Shown piece after piece: positions 25,072 through 33,542 of a DNA stretch of 64,000 bases. How positions within the stretch are numbered: the stretch's first letter is position 1; each line of letters opens with the position of its first letter. The notes beneath the pieces are model-generated. The model saw only the letters and a list, made by a program, of their open reading frames with translations, was not told the DNA's origin and ran no database searches. The position numbers and the translations under genes are program-made. This DNA is from Lachnospiraceae bacterium (GTDB lineage: Bacteria > Bacillota > Clostridia > Lachnospirales > Lachnospiraceae), in NCBI GenBank assembly GCA_003979345.1, contig RYVZ01000002.1, positions 1-64,000 on the forward strand, in the 5' to 3' direction.

Positions 25072-25088
25072 CAGAAAGGCAGAGAATC

Positions 25089-25307
25089 ATGTTTGGAAAA
25101 AAGAAAGTGCAGACAGAAACTTATGATAAAGAAAACGTGAGACCGGTCATCCGCGCAAGTATCTGCAACGGAGAGCAGGTCGCCGGATTCAAGAATGTGC
25201 ATACCGGAAAATTTGAGGAGATCATGCTGATCGGGGACGAGCGGGATAAGGAAGTTTTTATGAGCCGCTATGGGATTTCGGCGGACGAGGTCACGAAGGA
25301 ATATTGA
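25089..25307 (+). CDS. Small conserved hypothetical protein
   Basis: This 72-residue protein starts MFGKKKVQTETYDKENVRPV and ends DEVTKEY. As I recall, homologues are common in Lachnospiraceae, sometimes under misleading names; I see no catalytic motif. The repeated pattern VIRASICNGEQVAGFKNVHT suggests one small beta domain that could bind a ligand or protein. The ATG at 25089 follows AAAGGCAGAGAATC. Confidence 0.7.
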   Translation: MFGKKKVQTETYDKENVRPVIRASICNGEQVAGFKNVHTGKFEEIMLIGDERDKEVFMSRYGISADEVTKEY

Positions 25308-25387
25308 CTTTTGATGAACAATGAGCGTTAATAAATAAGAAATCAAAGCTTTCCGGGAAATAATGCCTGTCACGGAGGATGCTTTTT

Positions 25388-26221
25388 ATGGATAAGGACG
25401 TTAAACATGCAAAAAGAATGGTGGTCATTTTATTTTTTGCCTGCCTGTGCATTTCGTTGTTATGTTTTGGGATTTCTGCTTACCTTGTGAGGACGGAGAC
25501 AGCGGATCCGTTTCTTGTTGAACTATCTAAAGGTACCGGGATATTATTTATGGTGCTGGGTTTCGGATATTTGGCGGCTGTCCTGATCTCCTCCGCAGGC
25601 AGGAAAAAAGTTTCCGGTGACGGCGGTTCTGCCGCTGCGGAAAACGGCTCCATGACTCTTGACGAAACAAATATGAGGCGTGCGCTGGAGAGATATATCC
25701 CCGACGGTGAGACGCTGTTGGCAGGCATACATGCTGTGGCAATAGAAACGGCAGTAAACAGCCTGTTTGGGGAGTGTCTCTGTCTGGAGGACAGGCTGAT
25801 TCCTCATCCGGACGGCGGAACATATGCGCTAAATAAGAAAAAGTATTCAGATCATTCTGTTTATATCGGGATCACTCCGCATTTTTTGGTTATGACTGAT
25901 TGCGGAAAAGAGTCCTATTATTATCAGTGGGATAAGATTGAGAAGAAATCGGACGTCTGTGAGACAGATGTGCACTATGTTACCAAGGAGATACTGCTGG
26001 CCGATATCGGGAGGTGTTTCCCTCTGGAGGACATTCAAAGCTGCGATATCCGGTCAGGCTGGCTGGGTTCTAAGAAGTGCCATATCACTATGAAGAACGG
26101 AAGTTATCTCAAACTTATGTTTCCGAAGCTCGGAGGGCTGGGTGGTGGAATGCCGCATCATTCGGAGTATCGTGACGTCATTATGGCACGGTTGAGCGGA
26201 GGTAATGAAATTATTTGCTGA
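25388..26221 (+). CDS. Membrane protein with cytosolic PH-like domain
   Basis: This 277-residue protein has two N-terminal membrane segments (residues about 12-32 and 50-68), a short low-complexity stretch, and a soluble C-terminal region with strands such as SVYIGITPHFLVMTDC and SKKCHITMKNGSYLKLMFP that look like a bacterial PH-type fold. The function is unknown. The ATG at 25388 follows GGAGG by nine bases. A strong terminator follows at once (26222-26249), so the gene is probably monocistronic. Confidence 0.7.
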   Translation: MDKDVKHAKRMVVILFFACLCISLLCFGISAYLVRTETADPFLVELSKGTGILFMVLGFGYLAAVLISSAGRKKVSGDGGSAAAENGSMTLDETNMRRALERYIPDGETLLAGIHAVAIETAVNSLFGECLCLEDRLIPHPDGGTYALNKKKYSDHSVYIGITPHFLVMTDCGKESYYYQWDKIEKKSDVCETDVHYVTKEILLADIGRCFPLEDIQSCDIRSGWLGSKKCHITMKNGSYLKLMFPKLGGLGGGMPHHSEYRDVIMARLSGGNEIIC

Positions 26222-26249
26222 AACACGACAAACTGTTGTCGTGTTTTTT
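26222..26249 (+). terminator. Rho-independent terminator
   Basis: AACACGACAA pairs with TTGTCGTGTT around a 4-base loop, and TTTT follows. It ends the membrane-protein transcript. Confidence 0.9.
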
Positions 26250-26257
26250 GCTTTATG

Positions 26258-26440
26258 ATAATCTAAAGACGAAAGCAGCGACGATAAAAGCAGGGTAGAG
26301 ACGGCAAAAACAGCGGCGGAGACAACGAAAGCAGAGACGCTGACGAAACAGTGGCAGAAATAAAAACAGTGACAACAAAAGCAGTGACGGCAAAAGCAGG
26401 GACAGAGAGAACAAAGAAAAGGATGAAAGCAGGATAGAAA
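26258..26440 (+). repeat. Purine-rich degenerate repeat tract
   Basis: Imperfect copies of a GCAGNGACGRCAAAA-like unit fill the gap before the WYL gene. The plus strand is almost free of pyrimidine runs. No coding function is apparent. Confidence 0.55.
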
Positions 26441-26491
26441 TGAAACGATGGTCACGCGCCGCAGATGGACATGTGGCATACAGGAGGCGCA

Positions 26492-27457
26492 ATGAAAATT
26501 GACAGACTGATCGGGATTTTGAGCATCTTACTGCAAAAAGACAGTGTGACGGCTCCGGATTTAGCAGAACGCTTCGAGGTTTCGAGACGGACGATCAACC
26601 GGGATATAGAGGACTTGTGCAAGGCGGGGATCCCAATCGTCACAAGGCAGGGCGTGGGCGGCGGAATCTCCATTATGGATAATTACAGGATAGACCGGAC
26701 GTTGTTGAGTCACACGGAAATGCAGGATATTCTGGCGGGGCTGCGCAGTCTTGACAGTGTCAACGGAACGAACCGCTACGGGAAATTGATGGAAAAATTG
26801 TCGGCGGGTTCTTCTGATTTTTTTGTGGGGGATCAGTCGGTGCTGATCGATCTGTCGTCCTGGTATAAAGAATCCCTTGCACCCAAAATCGAGCTGATAA
26901 GGACGGCGATCGATGCGAGAAAGGAATTGATATTTCGATATTATTCCCCGAACGGTGAATCGGACCGATGCGTGGAGCCGTATTACCTCATTTTCCGGTG
27001 GTCGAGCTGGTATGTGTGGGGGTGGTGCAAAAAACGGGAGGATTTTCGTTTGTTTAAGTTAAACCGCATGGAGAATGTCCGGCTGTCCGGCGGGACATTC
27101 GAAAAAAGAGATGCAGGGTTGCCGGACCTTACGGACGAGCGCATTTTTCCGGGAGGCATCAAAGTCAAAGCACTGTTTGAACCGGAATGCAAGTGGCGGC
27201 TGATCGAGGCGTTCGGTCCGGACTGTTTTCGGGAGCAGGATGACGGGATGCTGTTGTTTCAGGCAGATTATACGGATCGGGAGCATCTGCTCACATGGCT
27301 GATCACGTTTCGCGATAAAGTCATTGTGCTGGAACCGGAGGAAATCAGAGCACAGATCAGGGAGTGTGCGGAGCGGATGATAAGAAGGTATGATGCGGGG
27401 GAAGAACACGGGACATTGGCAGCAAGAAGAAGCGGCGCAGGGAGCGTAGAAAATTGA
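26492..27457 (+). CDS. WYL-domain transcriptional regulator (HTH_11)
   Basis: This 321-residue protein has an N-terminal HTH_11 domain (KDSVTAPDLAERFEVSRRTI) and a WYL ligand-binding domain around CVEPYYLIFRWSSWYVWGWC, then a WCX tail. WYL regulators respond to nucleotides, nucleic acid ends or other ligands and often control DNA-damage or defence genes. The ATG at 26492 follows AGGAGG by five bases. The next gene on the strand, a GyrI-like protein, is separated by 87 bases with two hairpins. Confidence 0.85.
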   Translation: MKIDRLIGILSILLQKDSVTAPDLAERFEVSRRTINRDIEDLCKAGIPIVTRQGVGGGISIMDNYRIDRTLLSHTEMQDILAGLRSLDSVNGTNRYGKLMEKLSAGSSDFFVGDQSVLIDLSSWYKESLAPKIELIRTAIDARKELIFRYYSPNGESDRCVEPYYLIFRWSSWYVWGWCKKREDFRLFKLNRMENVRLSGGTFEKRDAGLPDLTDERIFPGGIKVKALFEPECKWRLIEAFGPDCFREQDDGMLLFQADYTDREHLLTWLITFRDKVIVLEPEEIRAQIRECAERMIRRYDAGEEHGTLAARRSGAGSVEN

Positions 27458-27500
27458 CGGGAAAAGGATCGATCGAAAAGAGACCGTAAATAGACAACAG

Positions 27501-27533
27501 AGGAATTTCTTTGAAATTCCTTTCGCAGAAAGG
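27501..27533 (+). other. Two overlapping hairpins before the GyrI-like gene
   Basis: AGGAATTTC-TTT-GAAATTCCT (27501-27521) overlaps CCTTTC-GCA-GAAAGG (27519-27533), so they exclude each other. The second ends just before the AAGGAAGG ribosome site, suggesting control of translation. Confidence 0.4.
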
Positions 27534-27544
27534 AAGGAATCACG

Positions 27545-28183
27545 ATGGCATTTGATTATAAAAAAGAATACAAGGAATTTTACATGCCGAAAAATAAGCC
27601 AGGTATTGTGGACGTTCCGCCCATGAATTATCTCGCAGTCCGCGGCAGCGGGAATCCGAATGAGGAAGGAAGCGAATACAAGCAGTCGATCGGTCTGCTC
27701 TATGGGATCGCATTTACAATCAAAATGAGTAAAAAGGGAACACATCAGATCGAGGGGTATTTTGACTATGTCGTGCCGCCGCTTGAGGGCTTCTGGTGGC
27801 AGGACGGCGTGAAAGGCATTGATTATGCCCATAAAGAGGATTTTCGTTTTATCTCCGTGATCCGTCTGCCCGATTTTGTGACAAAAGAGGATTTTACATG
27901 GGCGGTCGGAGAAGCAGAGAACAAAAAGAAAACGGATTTTTCCAAGGTGGAGTGGCTGACGTATCATGAGGGCGTATGCGTTCAGTGCATGCATATCGGC
28001 GCTTATGACGACGAGCCAAAGACGGTTCGCCTGATGCATGATTATATGGAGGAACAGGGGTATGAGCTGGATATCACAGACAGCCGTTATCATCATGAGA
28101 TTTATTTGAGCGATGCGAGGAAAGTCGCGTCGGAGCGGCTAAAAACAGTCGTCCGGCATCCGGTCAGGAAAAAGGTGCAATAG
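27545..28183 (+). CDS. GyrI-like small-molecule binding protein
   Basis: This 212-residue protein begins with PPMNYLAVRGSGNPNEEGSE and ends with a repeat of the same two-layered fold (MHIGAYDDEPKTVRLMHDYM), as in GyrI-like/AraC effector-binding proteins that bind small hydrophobic molecules. In this clostridial subgroup a stand-alone GyrI-like gene often follows a WYL regulator, as here. No catalytic role can be assigned. The ATG is preceded by AAGGAAGG. Confidence 0.82.
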   Translation: MAFDYKKEYKEFYMPKNKPGIVDVPPMNYLAVRGSGNPNEEGSEYKQSIGLLYGIAFTIKMSKKGTHQIEGYFDYVVPPLEGFWWQDGVKGIDYAHKEDFRFISVIRLPDFVTKEDFTWAVGEAENKKKTDFSKVEWLTYHEGVCVQCMHIGAYDDEPKTVRLMHDYMEEQGYELDITDSRYHHEIYLSDARKVASERLKTVVRHPVRKKVQ

Positions 28184-28280
28184 GTGGCAGTAATGTGTAA
28201 TGCGCGCGTTTGGGAATGAACATGAGAAGACACGGGAAAGCTAAGCCTGTGACAGAAAGAATCTTGCAGGAGATATGGAT

Positions 28281-28949
28281 ATGTGCGGACGATATTATGT
28301 GGATGATGACACGGCAAAAGAGATAGAGAAAGTGATCCGGCAGGTGAATCAAAAACTGCGCGCGCAGAAGGCGGCACATGATACTATGTCCGATGGTTAT
28401 TCCGACATGTCCGCAATCCGGTCCGGCGATATTTACCCGACGGCATTTGCACCCGTCATTGAAGCGGGATATGGAGCAGGCGGCAAAGCCGCAGAGTGCC
28501 GGTGCCGGATGCTGCGCTGGGGGATACCGGGCTATACACCGAAAGGCGGGAGCGGGAAAGGACAGGTTCTGTTCAACGCGCGGAGCGAGACGGCAATGGA
28601 GAAACCGACGTTTCGGGAAGCGGTCCGAAGCCGCCGCGTTGTGATTCCGGCAGCGGGCTTTTATGAGTGGAACCCCAAAAAGGAAAAATATCAATTTTGG
28701 AGACCTGATTCAAAGGCGTTGTTTATGGCGGGATGCATGAATCGTTATGAGGACGGGGACCGTTTCGTGATACTCACAACCGCGGCGAATGAATCCATGG
28801 AACCGGTTCATGACCGCATGCCGCTCATTCTGGAGCCGGATGAGGTCGGATCGTGGATATGGGACGACGAACGGACGAAGAGCTTGTTGGAAAAGGAATC
28901 CTGCCTGTTGGAGCGCAGAACGGATTATGAACAGATGACGCTGTTTTGA
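28281..28949 (+). CDS. SRAP (YedK/HMCES) abasic-site DNA-protein crosslink protein
   Basis: This 222-residue protein starts MCGRYY, so that after methionine removal Cys2 is the catalytic N-terminal residue that bonds to abasic sites in single-stranded DNA. FNARSETAMEKPTFREA, the Glu in GFYEW and the His in HDRMPLIL complete the active site. SRAP proteins protect abasic sites at replication forks. The ATG at 28281 follows GGAGATATGGAT. It lies 160 bases upstream of the LexA-boxed dinB gene, which fits a damage-tolerance pair. Confidence 0.92.
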   Translation: MCGRYYVDDDTAKEIEKVIRQVNQKLRAQKAAHDTMSDGYSDMSAIRSGDIYPTAFAPVIEAGYGAGGKAAECRCRMLRWGIPGYTPKGGSGKGQVLFNARSETAMEKPTFREAVRSRRVVIPAAGFYEWNPKKEKYQFWRPDSKALFMAGCMNRYEDGDRFVILTTAANESMEPVHDRMPLILEPDEVGSWIWDDERTKSLLEKESCLLERRTDYEQMTLF

Positions 28950-29053
28950 CTGCCGCGCCGCACAGGGGAAAATGCCCGTGAAATATTGGGTTATCCGCCG
29001 CCGCACGGAGACATGCGTAAAATGCGGGACATATACTTGGAAAAATATACCGC

Positions 29054-29082
29054 TTGAATATAGAACATATGTTTGCTACACT
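29054..29082 (+). promoter_or_regulatory. SOS promoter with LexA box for dinB
   Basis: TTGAAT (29054-29059) and TACACT (29077-29082) are 17 bases apart. Between them lies GAACATATGTTTG (29063-29075), close to the Gram-positive LexA consensus GAACNNNNGTTC. LexA bound here would block the promoter. Confidence 0.8.
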
Positions 29083-29108
29083 GTGTCACACAGGAGGTGA
29101 ACACATGT

Positions 29109-30308
29109 TTGAAAACGGTGATATTTCATATCGATGTGAACGCAGCCTTCCTCAGTTGGGAAGCTGTTTATCGTTTATATCATAAGGGCGGCAGCGTGGA
29201 TCTCCGCGAGATCCCGTCGGCGGTAGCGGGAGATGCAAGTCTGCGCAGGGGGATCATCCTTGCGAAGTCAATGCCTGCAAAACGCTATGGCATACAGACA
29301 GGCGAGAGCATTCCGGAGGCAAAAAGAAAATGTCCCGATCTGATACTTGTTCCGCCGAATTATAATCTGTATGAACGCTGTTCCGCGGCGTTTATGACGA
29401 TCCTCAGGGAGTATTCGGACATCGTAGAGCAGTACAGCATTGACGAGGCATTTGTGGACATGTCCGCCTCCTGTCGTCTGTTCGGAGAACCAAAGCAGGC
29501 GGCAGAAACGATCAAGAACAGGATTTACCATGAACTGGGATTTACGGTAAATATCGGGGTGTCGGAAAACAAGCTGCTTGCGAAGATGGCGTCTGATTTT
29601 CGGAAACCGGACAGGGTGCATACGTTATGGAAAGAGGAAATACAAAAGAAAATGTGGACGCTTCCAGTGTCGGAATTATTTTTTGTCGGAAGAGCGACGG
29701 CACGGAAACTTTTTTCGGTCGGAATCAGAACGATCGGGGAGCTTGCGCAGTCTGATCCGGCATATATCAAAAGCATTCTCAAAAAACAGGGAGAGGTCGT
29801 GTGGGCATTTGCAAACGGCGTCGATCCGTCGCCGGTGCTGGCAAAGGAACCGGCAAATAAAGGCTATGGGAATAGTACGACGATCCCGTTTGACGTGACA
29901 GATGCGCCGACTGCGAAAAAAGTACTTTTGGCATTGTCGGAGACGGTAGCGGCGCGGCTCCGGGCGGACGGCGTGCAGATCAGGGTGGTTTCTGTCAGCA
30001 TTAAGAGCACGGATTTTTCCGAACGCTCGCATCAGCGCATGCTGATGCAGCCTGCCAATATTACGGCAGAGATTTATCATACGGCATGTGTGTTGTTTGA
30101 TGAGTTGTGGGATAACTGCCCGATCCGGCATTTGGGTATTCACACGTCCGGCGTAACTTCGGATTCTTTTACAAGGCAGATGAGTCTGTTTGACAGATGC
30201 GATTATGAGAAGCTTGCGCGGCTGGACGCGGCTGTGGACGCGGTTCGCGAACGGTTTGGGGCGGATGCGCTGATGAGGGCGGCGTTTTTAGATCAAAGCA
30301 TATCCTGA
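29109..30308 (+). CDS. dinB: DNA polymerase IV (Y family)
   Basis: This protein of about 400 residues has the Y-family core: FHIDVNAAFLSWEA (first catalytic Asp), YSIDEAFVDMS (the paired Asp-Glu), the PNY steric region, an HhH thumb (VGRATARKLFSVGIRTIGEL), and a little-finger domain (FERSHQRMLMQ-like). It performs error-prone bypass of damaged template bases. The most likely start is TTG at 29109, nine bases after GGAGGTG; an ATG at 29104 is out of frame. The LexA box predicts SOS induction. The small gene 27 bases downstream probably shares the transcript. Confidence 0.93.
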   Translation: MKTVIFHIDVNAAFLSWEAVYRLYHKGGSVDLREIPSAVAGDASLRRGIILAKSMPAKRYGIQTGESIPEAKRKCPDLILVPPNYNLYERCSAAFMTILREYSDIVEQYSIDEAFVDMSASCRLFGEPKQAAETIKNRIYHELGFTVNIGVSENKLLAKMASDFRKPDRVHTLWKEEIQKKMWTLPVSELFFVGRATARKLFSVGIRTIGELAQSDPAYIKSILKKQGEVVWAFANGVDPSPVLAKEPANKGYGNSTTIPFDVTDAPTAKKVLLALSETVAARLRADGVQIRVVSVSIKSTDFSERSHQRMLMQPANITAEIYHTACVLFDELWDNCPIRHLGIHTSGVTSDSFTRQMSLFDRCDYEKLARLDAAVDAVRERFGADALMRAAFLDQSIS

Positions 30309-30335
30309 AAAGCGTTCGTAGTATGGAGGTTGAAA

Positions 30336-30653
30336 ATGAAATTCGGAATCGGAAACGGAGAAGGGACAAAGAACGGTCAGACCGGGCGGATACGCGGAAG
30401 GCAGCAGGAGGTTGCCTGCGAGTGTTGGTTTACAAGCACGGGAAAGATGATGCCGCTGATGTTGAAGATCAAAGACGAGGATGGCGTATGCCGGACGATC
30501 CGACCGATCTTTGTGCGTTCATATGAGAAGAAAATGTTTGCAGGAACCCCTTTCATAGAGTTTGACTGTGAGATCACGGTTGGACAGCGGCGCAGGGACG
30601 TGCGGCTGATCTATTACCAGAATGAAAACAGGTGGAAATTAAATGTTCGGTGA
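30336..30653 (+). CDS. Small protein in the dinB operon, unknown function
   Basis: This 105-residue protein starts MKFGIGNGEG and has a basic, arginine-rich beginning (GRIRGRQQEVACECWFTSTG) and a beta-rich rest (GTPFIEFDCEITVGQRRRDV). I cannot assign a family. It starts six bases after GGAGG and 27 bases after dinB, so it is very likely co-transcribed with it under SOS control. A role in translesion synthesis is inference from position. Confidence 0.75.
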   Translation: MKFGIGNGEGTKNGQTGRIRGRQQEVACECWFTSTGKMMPLMLKIKDEDGVCRTIRPIFVRSYEKKMFAGTPFIEFDCEITVGQRRRDVRLIYYQNENRWKLNVR

Positions 30654-30671
30654 AATAAGCATAATCATCGA

Positions 30672-31011
30672 AATTACCATGATGTTGTTTGTAGAATTGT
30701 AGCTTATGAGTTAAATCAGGACATTATTTCAGCAGGTGACGTGATCAAAGAAAATTTTGATTATTGGGACGGGGATGCGGCATGGCTTTATACAGACGGA
30801 GATATTCTTTTCGGTGATAAAGCTATCTGCCATTTCAATATCTAATAAGCAAATTTCAAAGCTGGAATCCAAAGCTGGAAATACAGCTTTGAAAGTGAAA
30901 ATCGTGGAATATTTGTAAAATCAACCGCCAGCAACACAAAAGGAGTTGCAGGAAGCTTTTAACGAAACGAGAACACATATACAAAAAAATGTGAAAGAAT
31001 TTCGAGGGTAA
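30672..31011 (+). pseudogene. Gene remnants, including a winged-helix fragment
   Basis: Two degraded coding pieces are visible. The first (to the stop at 30843) reads RIVAYELNQDIISAGDVIKE with acidic ending but has no start codon. The second (30853-31011) reads SKLESKAGNTALKVKIVEYL, a stop, then NQPPATQKELQEAFNETRTH, like the start of a winged-helix domain from Fic or AlbA-type proteins. Neither can make a functional protein. Confidence 0.5.
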
Positions 31012-31051
31012 GCGGAATGAATGGAAAGACTGTACCGTGAAGAGCAGCGTT

Positions 31052-31101
31052 AGAGTATATAGAAAAACCAAAAGCCGGTTTTTCTATATACTCTGTTTTT
31101 T
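31052..31101 (+). terminator. Strong Rho-independent terminator
   Basis: An 18-base perfect stem (AGAGTATATAGAAAAACC with GGTTTTTCTATATACTCT), a 7-base loop, and TTTTTT. It lies between the remnants and the end of the convergent XRE gene. Confidence 0.93.
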
Positions 31102-31123
31102 GCTATAAAGGGGCAGACATGAG

Positions 31124-31792
31124 CTATTTGCAGGCAATATAAATATCCATGCTGTCTCCGGCGGTTTCAAAGCAGGGGATAACATCTTTTTCCGCGTGTT
31201 CTAAAGCGTTTACACGCATATACTCCATAAGCGTCTTATAGGCGTTGGGAATGACCACAAAAGGGTTTCCGGAAGACGGTCCAATGTGCACCGCCGCATA
31301 TCTGTGATCCTCCTGCTCGTAGATTTCCATGTCGGGAGGAATGATGCCGTCAGGCAGTATCCATGCCGCTTCGTATCCATGCATATTGAAAACATTGAGC
31401 TGTTCCTGTGACACATGGGGAAAATCCCAGCCAATGACGCGGGGGTCATCCACGCCGCAGCCACGGGCAATGGAAAATACTCTGTCGATAGCATCGCTCT
31501 CAGGATCGGGGCTTATAACGGCGTGCTTTATATAGCGGAAAGCAGGGACAGTTTCGACGCGCAAGTTGGTATAAGCTTCATCACATGCGGCCATGTCCTC
31601 GCGGAACAAGTTGTCCAGCGAGCAATTGAAAAGTTTGCAAAGCTCTATAGCCTTGTCCATTTCGGGCTGCGCTGTATCCAGTTCCCATTTTGATACGGTT
31701 TGACGGCTGATATTCATTTTTTCAGCCAGATCCGCCTGCGTCATATTTCCTTTCAAATGTCTCAAGAATTGTAAATTTTTGCCAAAACTCAT
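31124..31792 (-). CDS. XRE regulator with GyrI-like effector domain
   Basis: This 222-residue protein has an N-terminal XRE helix-turn-helix (MTQADLAEKMNISRQTVSKWE) and a C-terminal domain of the GyrI/AraC effector-binding type (VPAFRYIKHAVISPDPESDA to the end). It probably senses a small molecule and represses or activates nearby genes. The AraC-type gene at 32048 diverges from it across about 255 bases, a usual arrangement for a regulator and its target. The ligand is unknown. Confidence 0.82.
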   Translation of the reverse strand: MSFGKNLQFLRHLKGNMTQADLAEKMNISRQTVSKWELDTAQPEMDKAIELCKLFNCSLDNLFREDMAACDEAYTNLRVETVPAFRYIKHAVISPDPESDAIDRVFSIARGCGVDDPRVIGWDFPHVSQEQLNVFNMHGYEAAWILPDGIIPPDMEIYEQEDHRYAAVHIGPSSGNPFVVIPNAYKTLMEYMRVNALEHAEKDVIPCFETAGDSMDIYIACK

Positions 31793-32047
31793 AAAATATT
31801 CTCCTCGTATGATAAAGTAGTATTTATAGCCTTTTCATTTTTTTGTGCCGCGCCACATGATCAGTATAGTATTCTCTCTGGCAAGTTACAACCAATCCAG
31901 ATGTGCTATTTTTTTCAATTGCGCAACTTCAAAGCGCAAAAAATGATAATACAGATAAAAATAGATGCTGTAGAATAGATTTATTATTTGAGTGCGCGGG
32001 AAAGTATTAACTGCTCCGAAAAAATAATCGCAGCATGGAGGCTAAAA

Positions 32048-32962
32048 ATGAATAATCTGCAACTGATAGAAAAGGTACTATATTACATTGATGAGCATCT
32101 ATGTGAGGAACTGACCTATGAAAGTCTGGCGGAGGTGTTCGGTTACTCATCCTTTCATTTCCACAAAATTTTTTCATCCGTAACAGACTTAAGTATAACA
32201 GAGTATATTCGAAAGCGCCGCCTTACCGTGGCACATAAAATGTTATGTAAAACATCAGAGAGTGTTACAGATATATGTTACAAAGTCGGTTTTCATAGTA
32301 TTCAGACCTTTAACCGGGTGTTTAAGGATACTTTTGGAATGCAGCCGCTTGTGGCAAGGGAGAAACAGGCAAAGATCACATATCGCAGCATAGAAGAAAT
32401 CGTCACAGGATACTTAAAGCGTGTTGCGGTAGAGGGTGTATTTTCTATAGAACCGCGCTTTGAAGAAAAGGAAGAATTTGTAATTGCCGGATATAGAAAA
32501 CACACACGGGATGGTTTTCATGTCATAGGAGAGTCATGGTTCGAGCTAAAGAGCAATTTAGATACCATGAAAAGAAAAATAATAGATTCTTCTATAAAAA
32601 ATGAACATACGATGTATGGATTTGAAGATTATTCGGAAGGATTCTGCCCTGATCCGCTATCGTTTTATTATATGGCAGGGATAGAAGTGGGAAAAGATAC
32701 CCCGCTTCCGGAAGGGATGCATCGCAAAGTGGTGCCAAAGGCAAAGTATGCGGTATTTACCGTGAATGGCAATAATGCGAACGGAGAAATTGGAAAGGCA
32801 TTCCAATACATTTATTTTGTATGGCTGCCAAACTCGGAATACTGTATTGATGAAAATGCATTATTTGATTATGAATATTATGATGAGCGCTGGGATTGCC
32901 AGTTTAGAGCAGCGCAGATGGATATTTATGTCCCGGTTAGAAAAATGGAGGATTCGTTATGA
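32048..32962 (+). CDS. AraC-type regulator with GyrI-like effector domain
   Basis: This 304-residue protein has two helix-turn-helix motifs of the AraC type near the N-terminus (YESLAEVFGYSSFHFHKIFS and VTDICYKVGFHSIQTFNRVF), followed by a GyrI-like ligand-binding domain. The order is that of Rob/TipA-type multidrug sensors. The ATG at 32048 follows GGAGG. The last codons overlap the next gene (ATGA), a GNAT, so the pair is translationally coupled; the acetyltransferase may modify the sensed compound. A weak inverted repeat TTGCGC/GCGCAA (31919-31939) lies upstream. Confidence 0.87.
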   Translation: MNNLQLIEKVLYYIDEHLCEELTYESLAEVFGYSSFHFHKIFSSVTDLSITEYIRKRRLTVAHKMLCKTSESVTDICYKVGFHSIQTFNRVFKDTFGMQPLVAREKQAKITYRSIEEIVTGYLKRVAVEGVFSIEPRFEEKEEFVIAGYRKHTRDGFHVIGESWFELKSNLDTMKRKIIDSSIKNEHTMYGFEDYSEGFCPDPLSFYYMAGIEVGKDTPLPEGMHRKVVPKAKYAVFTVNGNNANGEIGKAFQYIYFVWLPNSEYCIDENALFDYEYYDERWDCQFRAAQMDIYVPVRKMEDSL

Positions 32963-33531
32963 GTTTTTGCGATGTATTCAAAGAGTTCATCCCGATTCGG
33001 GTGGATGAGGATATTTATCTTCGGCAGCATGAACCGGAAAAGGATGCCAGACCGTTTTGGGAGATCTATGATGATGAAGAGAATTTTACCTGGTTCGGGG
33101 GCTACAAAAGACCCCACGATTGGAATGAAGAGAGAGAAATCCGGGCTGAAGCAAGCCGTGTAAAGGGATTTAGGGGCAAACGGGAATATCCCTGGGTTGT
33201 GACATATCAGGGGGAAGTGATCGGTCAGATACAGTTGTTTGGTTTTTTTAATCACAACACTTGTGCGGAGGTTGGTTTCTTTCTCAAGAAAGCTTGGTGG
33301 AACCGTGGCATCAATACAAAGGTATTGAAGGCAGTATGTAGATTTGGGATAGAAACTATGGGGCTGGAAAGAATTGAAGCATTTGCCCATGTGGATAATG
33401 TCAGCTCTAACAGAACATTGCAAAAAGCAGGTTTTGTGAAGGAAGGAACGCTGCGGAAGAGATTTGAAGTAAAAAAGGAATTGTATGACTGTCATGTGTA
33501 TTCATTTGTGAAGGATCAGTTGGAAAAGTAG
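32959..33531 (+). CDS. GNAT acetyltransferase (RimJ/RimL-like)
   Basis: This 190-residue protein has RimJ/L-type features: IYLRQHEPEKDARPFWEIYD, the strand VIGQIQLFGFF, AEVGFFLKKAWWNRGINTKV (acetyl-CoA loop region) and SNRTLQKAGFVKEGTLRKRF near the C-terminus. Such enzymes acetylate N-terminal amines of proteins or small molecules and antibiotics. The acceptor is unknown. Its ATG overlaps the AraC gene by 4 bases. Confidence 0.85.
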   Translation: MSFCDVFKEFIPIRVDEDIYLRQHEPEKDARPFWEIYDDEENFTWFGGYKRPHDWNEEREIRAEASRVKGFRGKREYPWVVTYQGEVIGQIQLFGFFNHNTCAEVGFFLKKAWWNRGINTKVLKAVCRFGIETMGLERIEAFAHVDNVSSNRTLQKAGFVKEGTLRKRFEVKKELYDCHVYSFVKDQLEK

Positions 33532-33542
33532 ATAAATTCCGC

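Noticed and set aside
26054..26479. Cys/Phe/His-rich minus-strand frame
   Set aside because: It is only the translation of the purine-rich repeat tract on the other strand.
27059..28096. 345-codon minus-strand frame opposite WYL and GyrI genes
   Set aside because: It lies antisense to two well-supported genes and has no recognisable domain; a codon-bias shadow.
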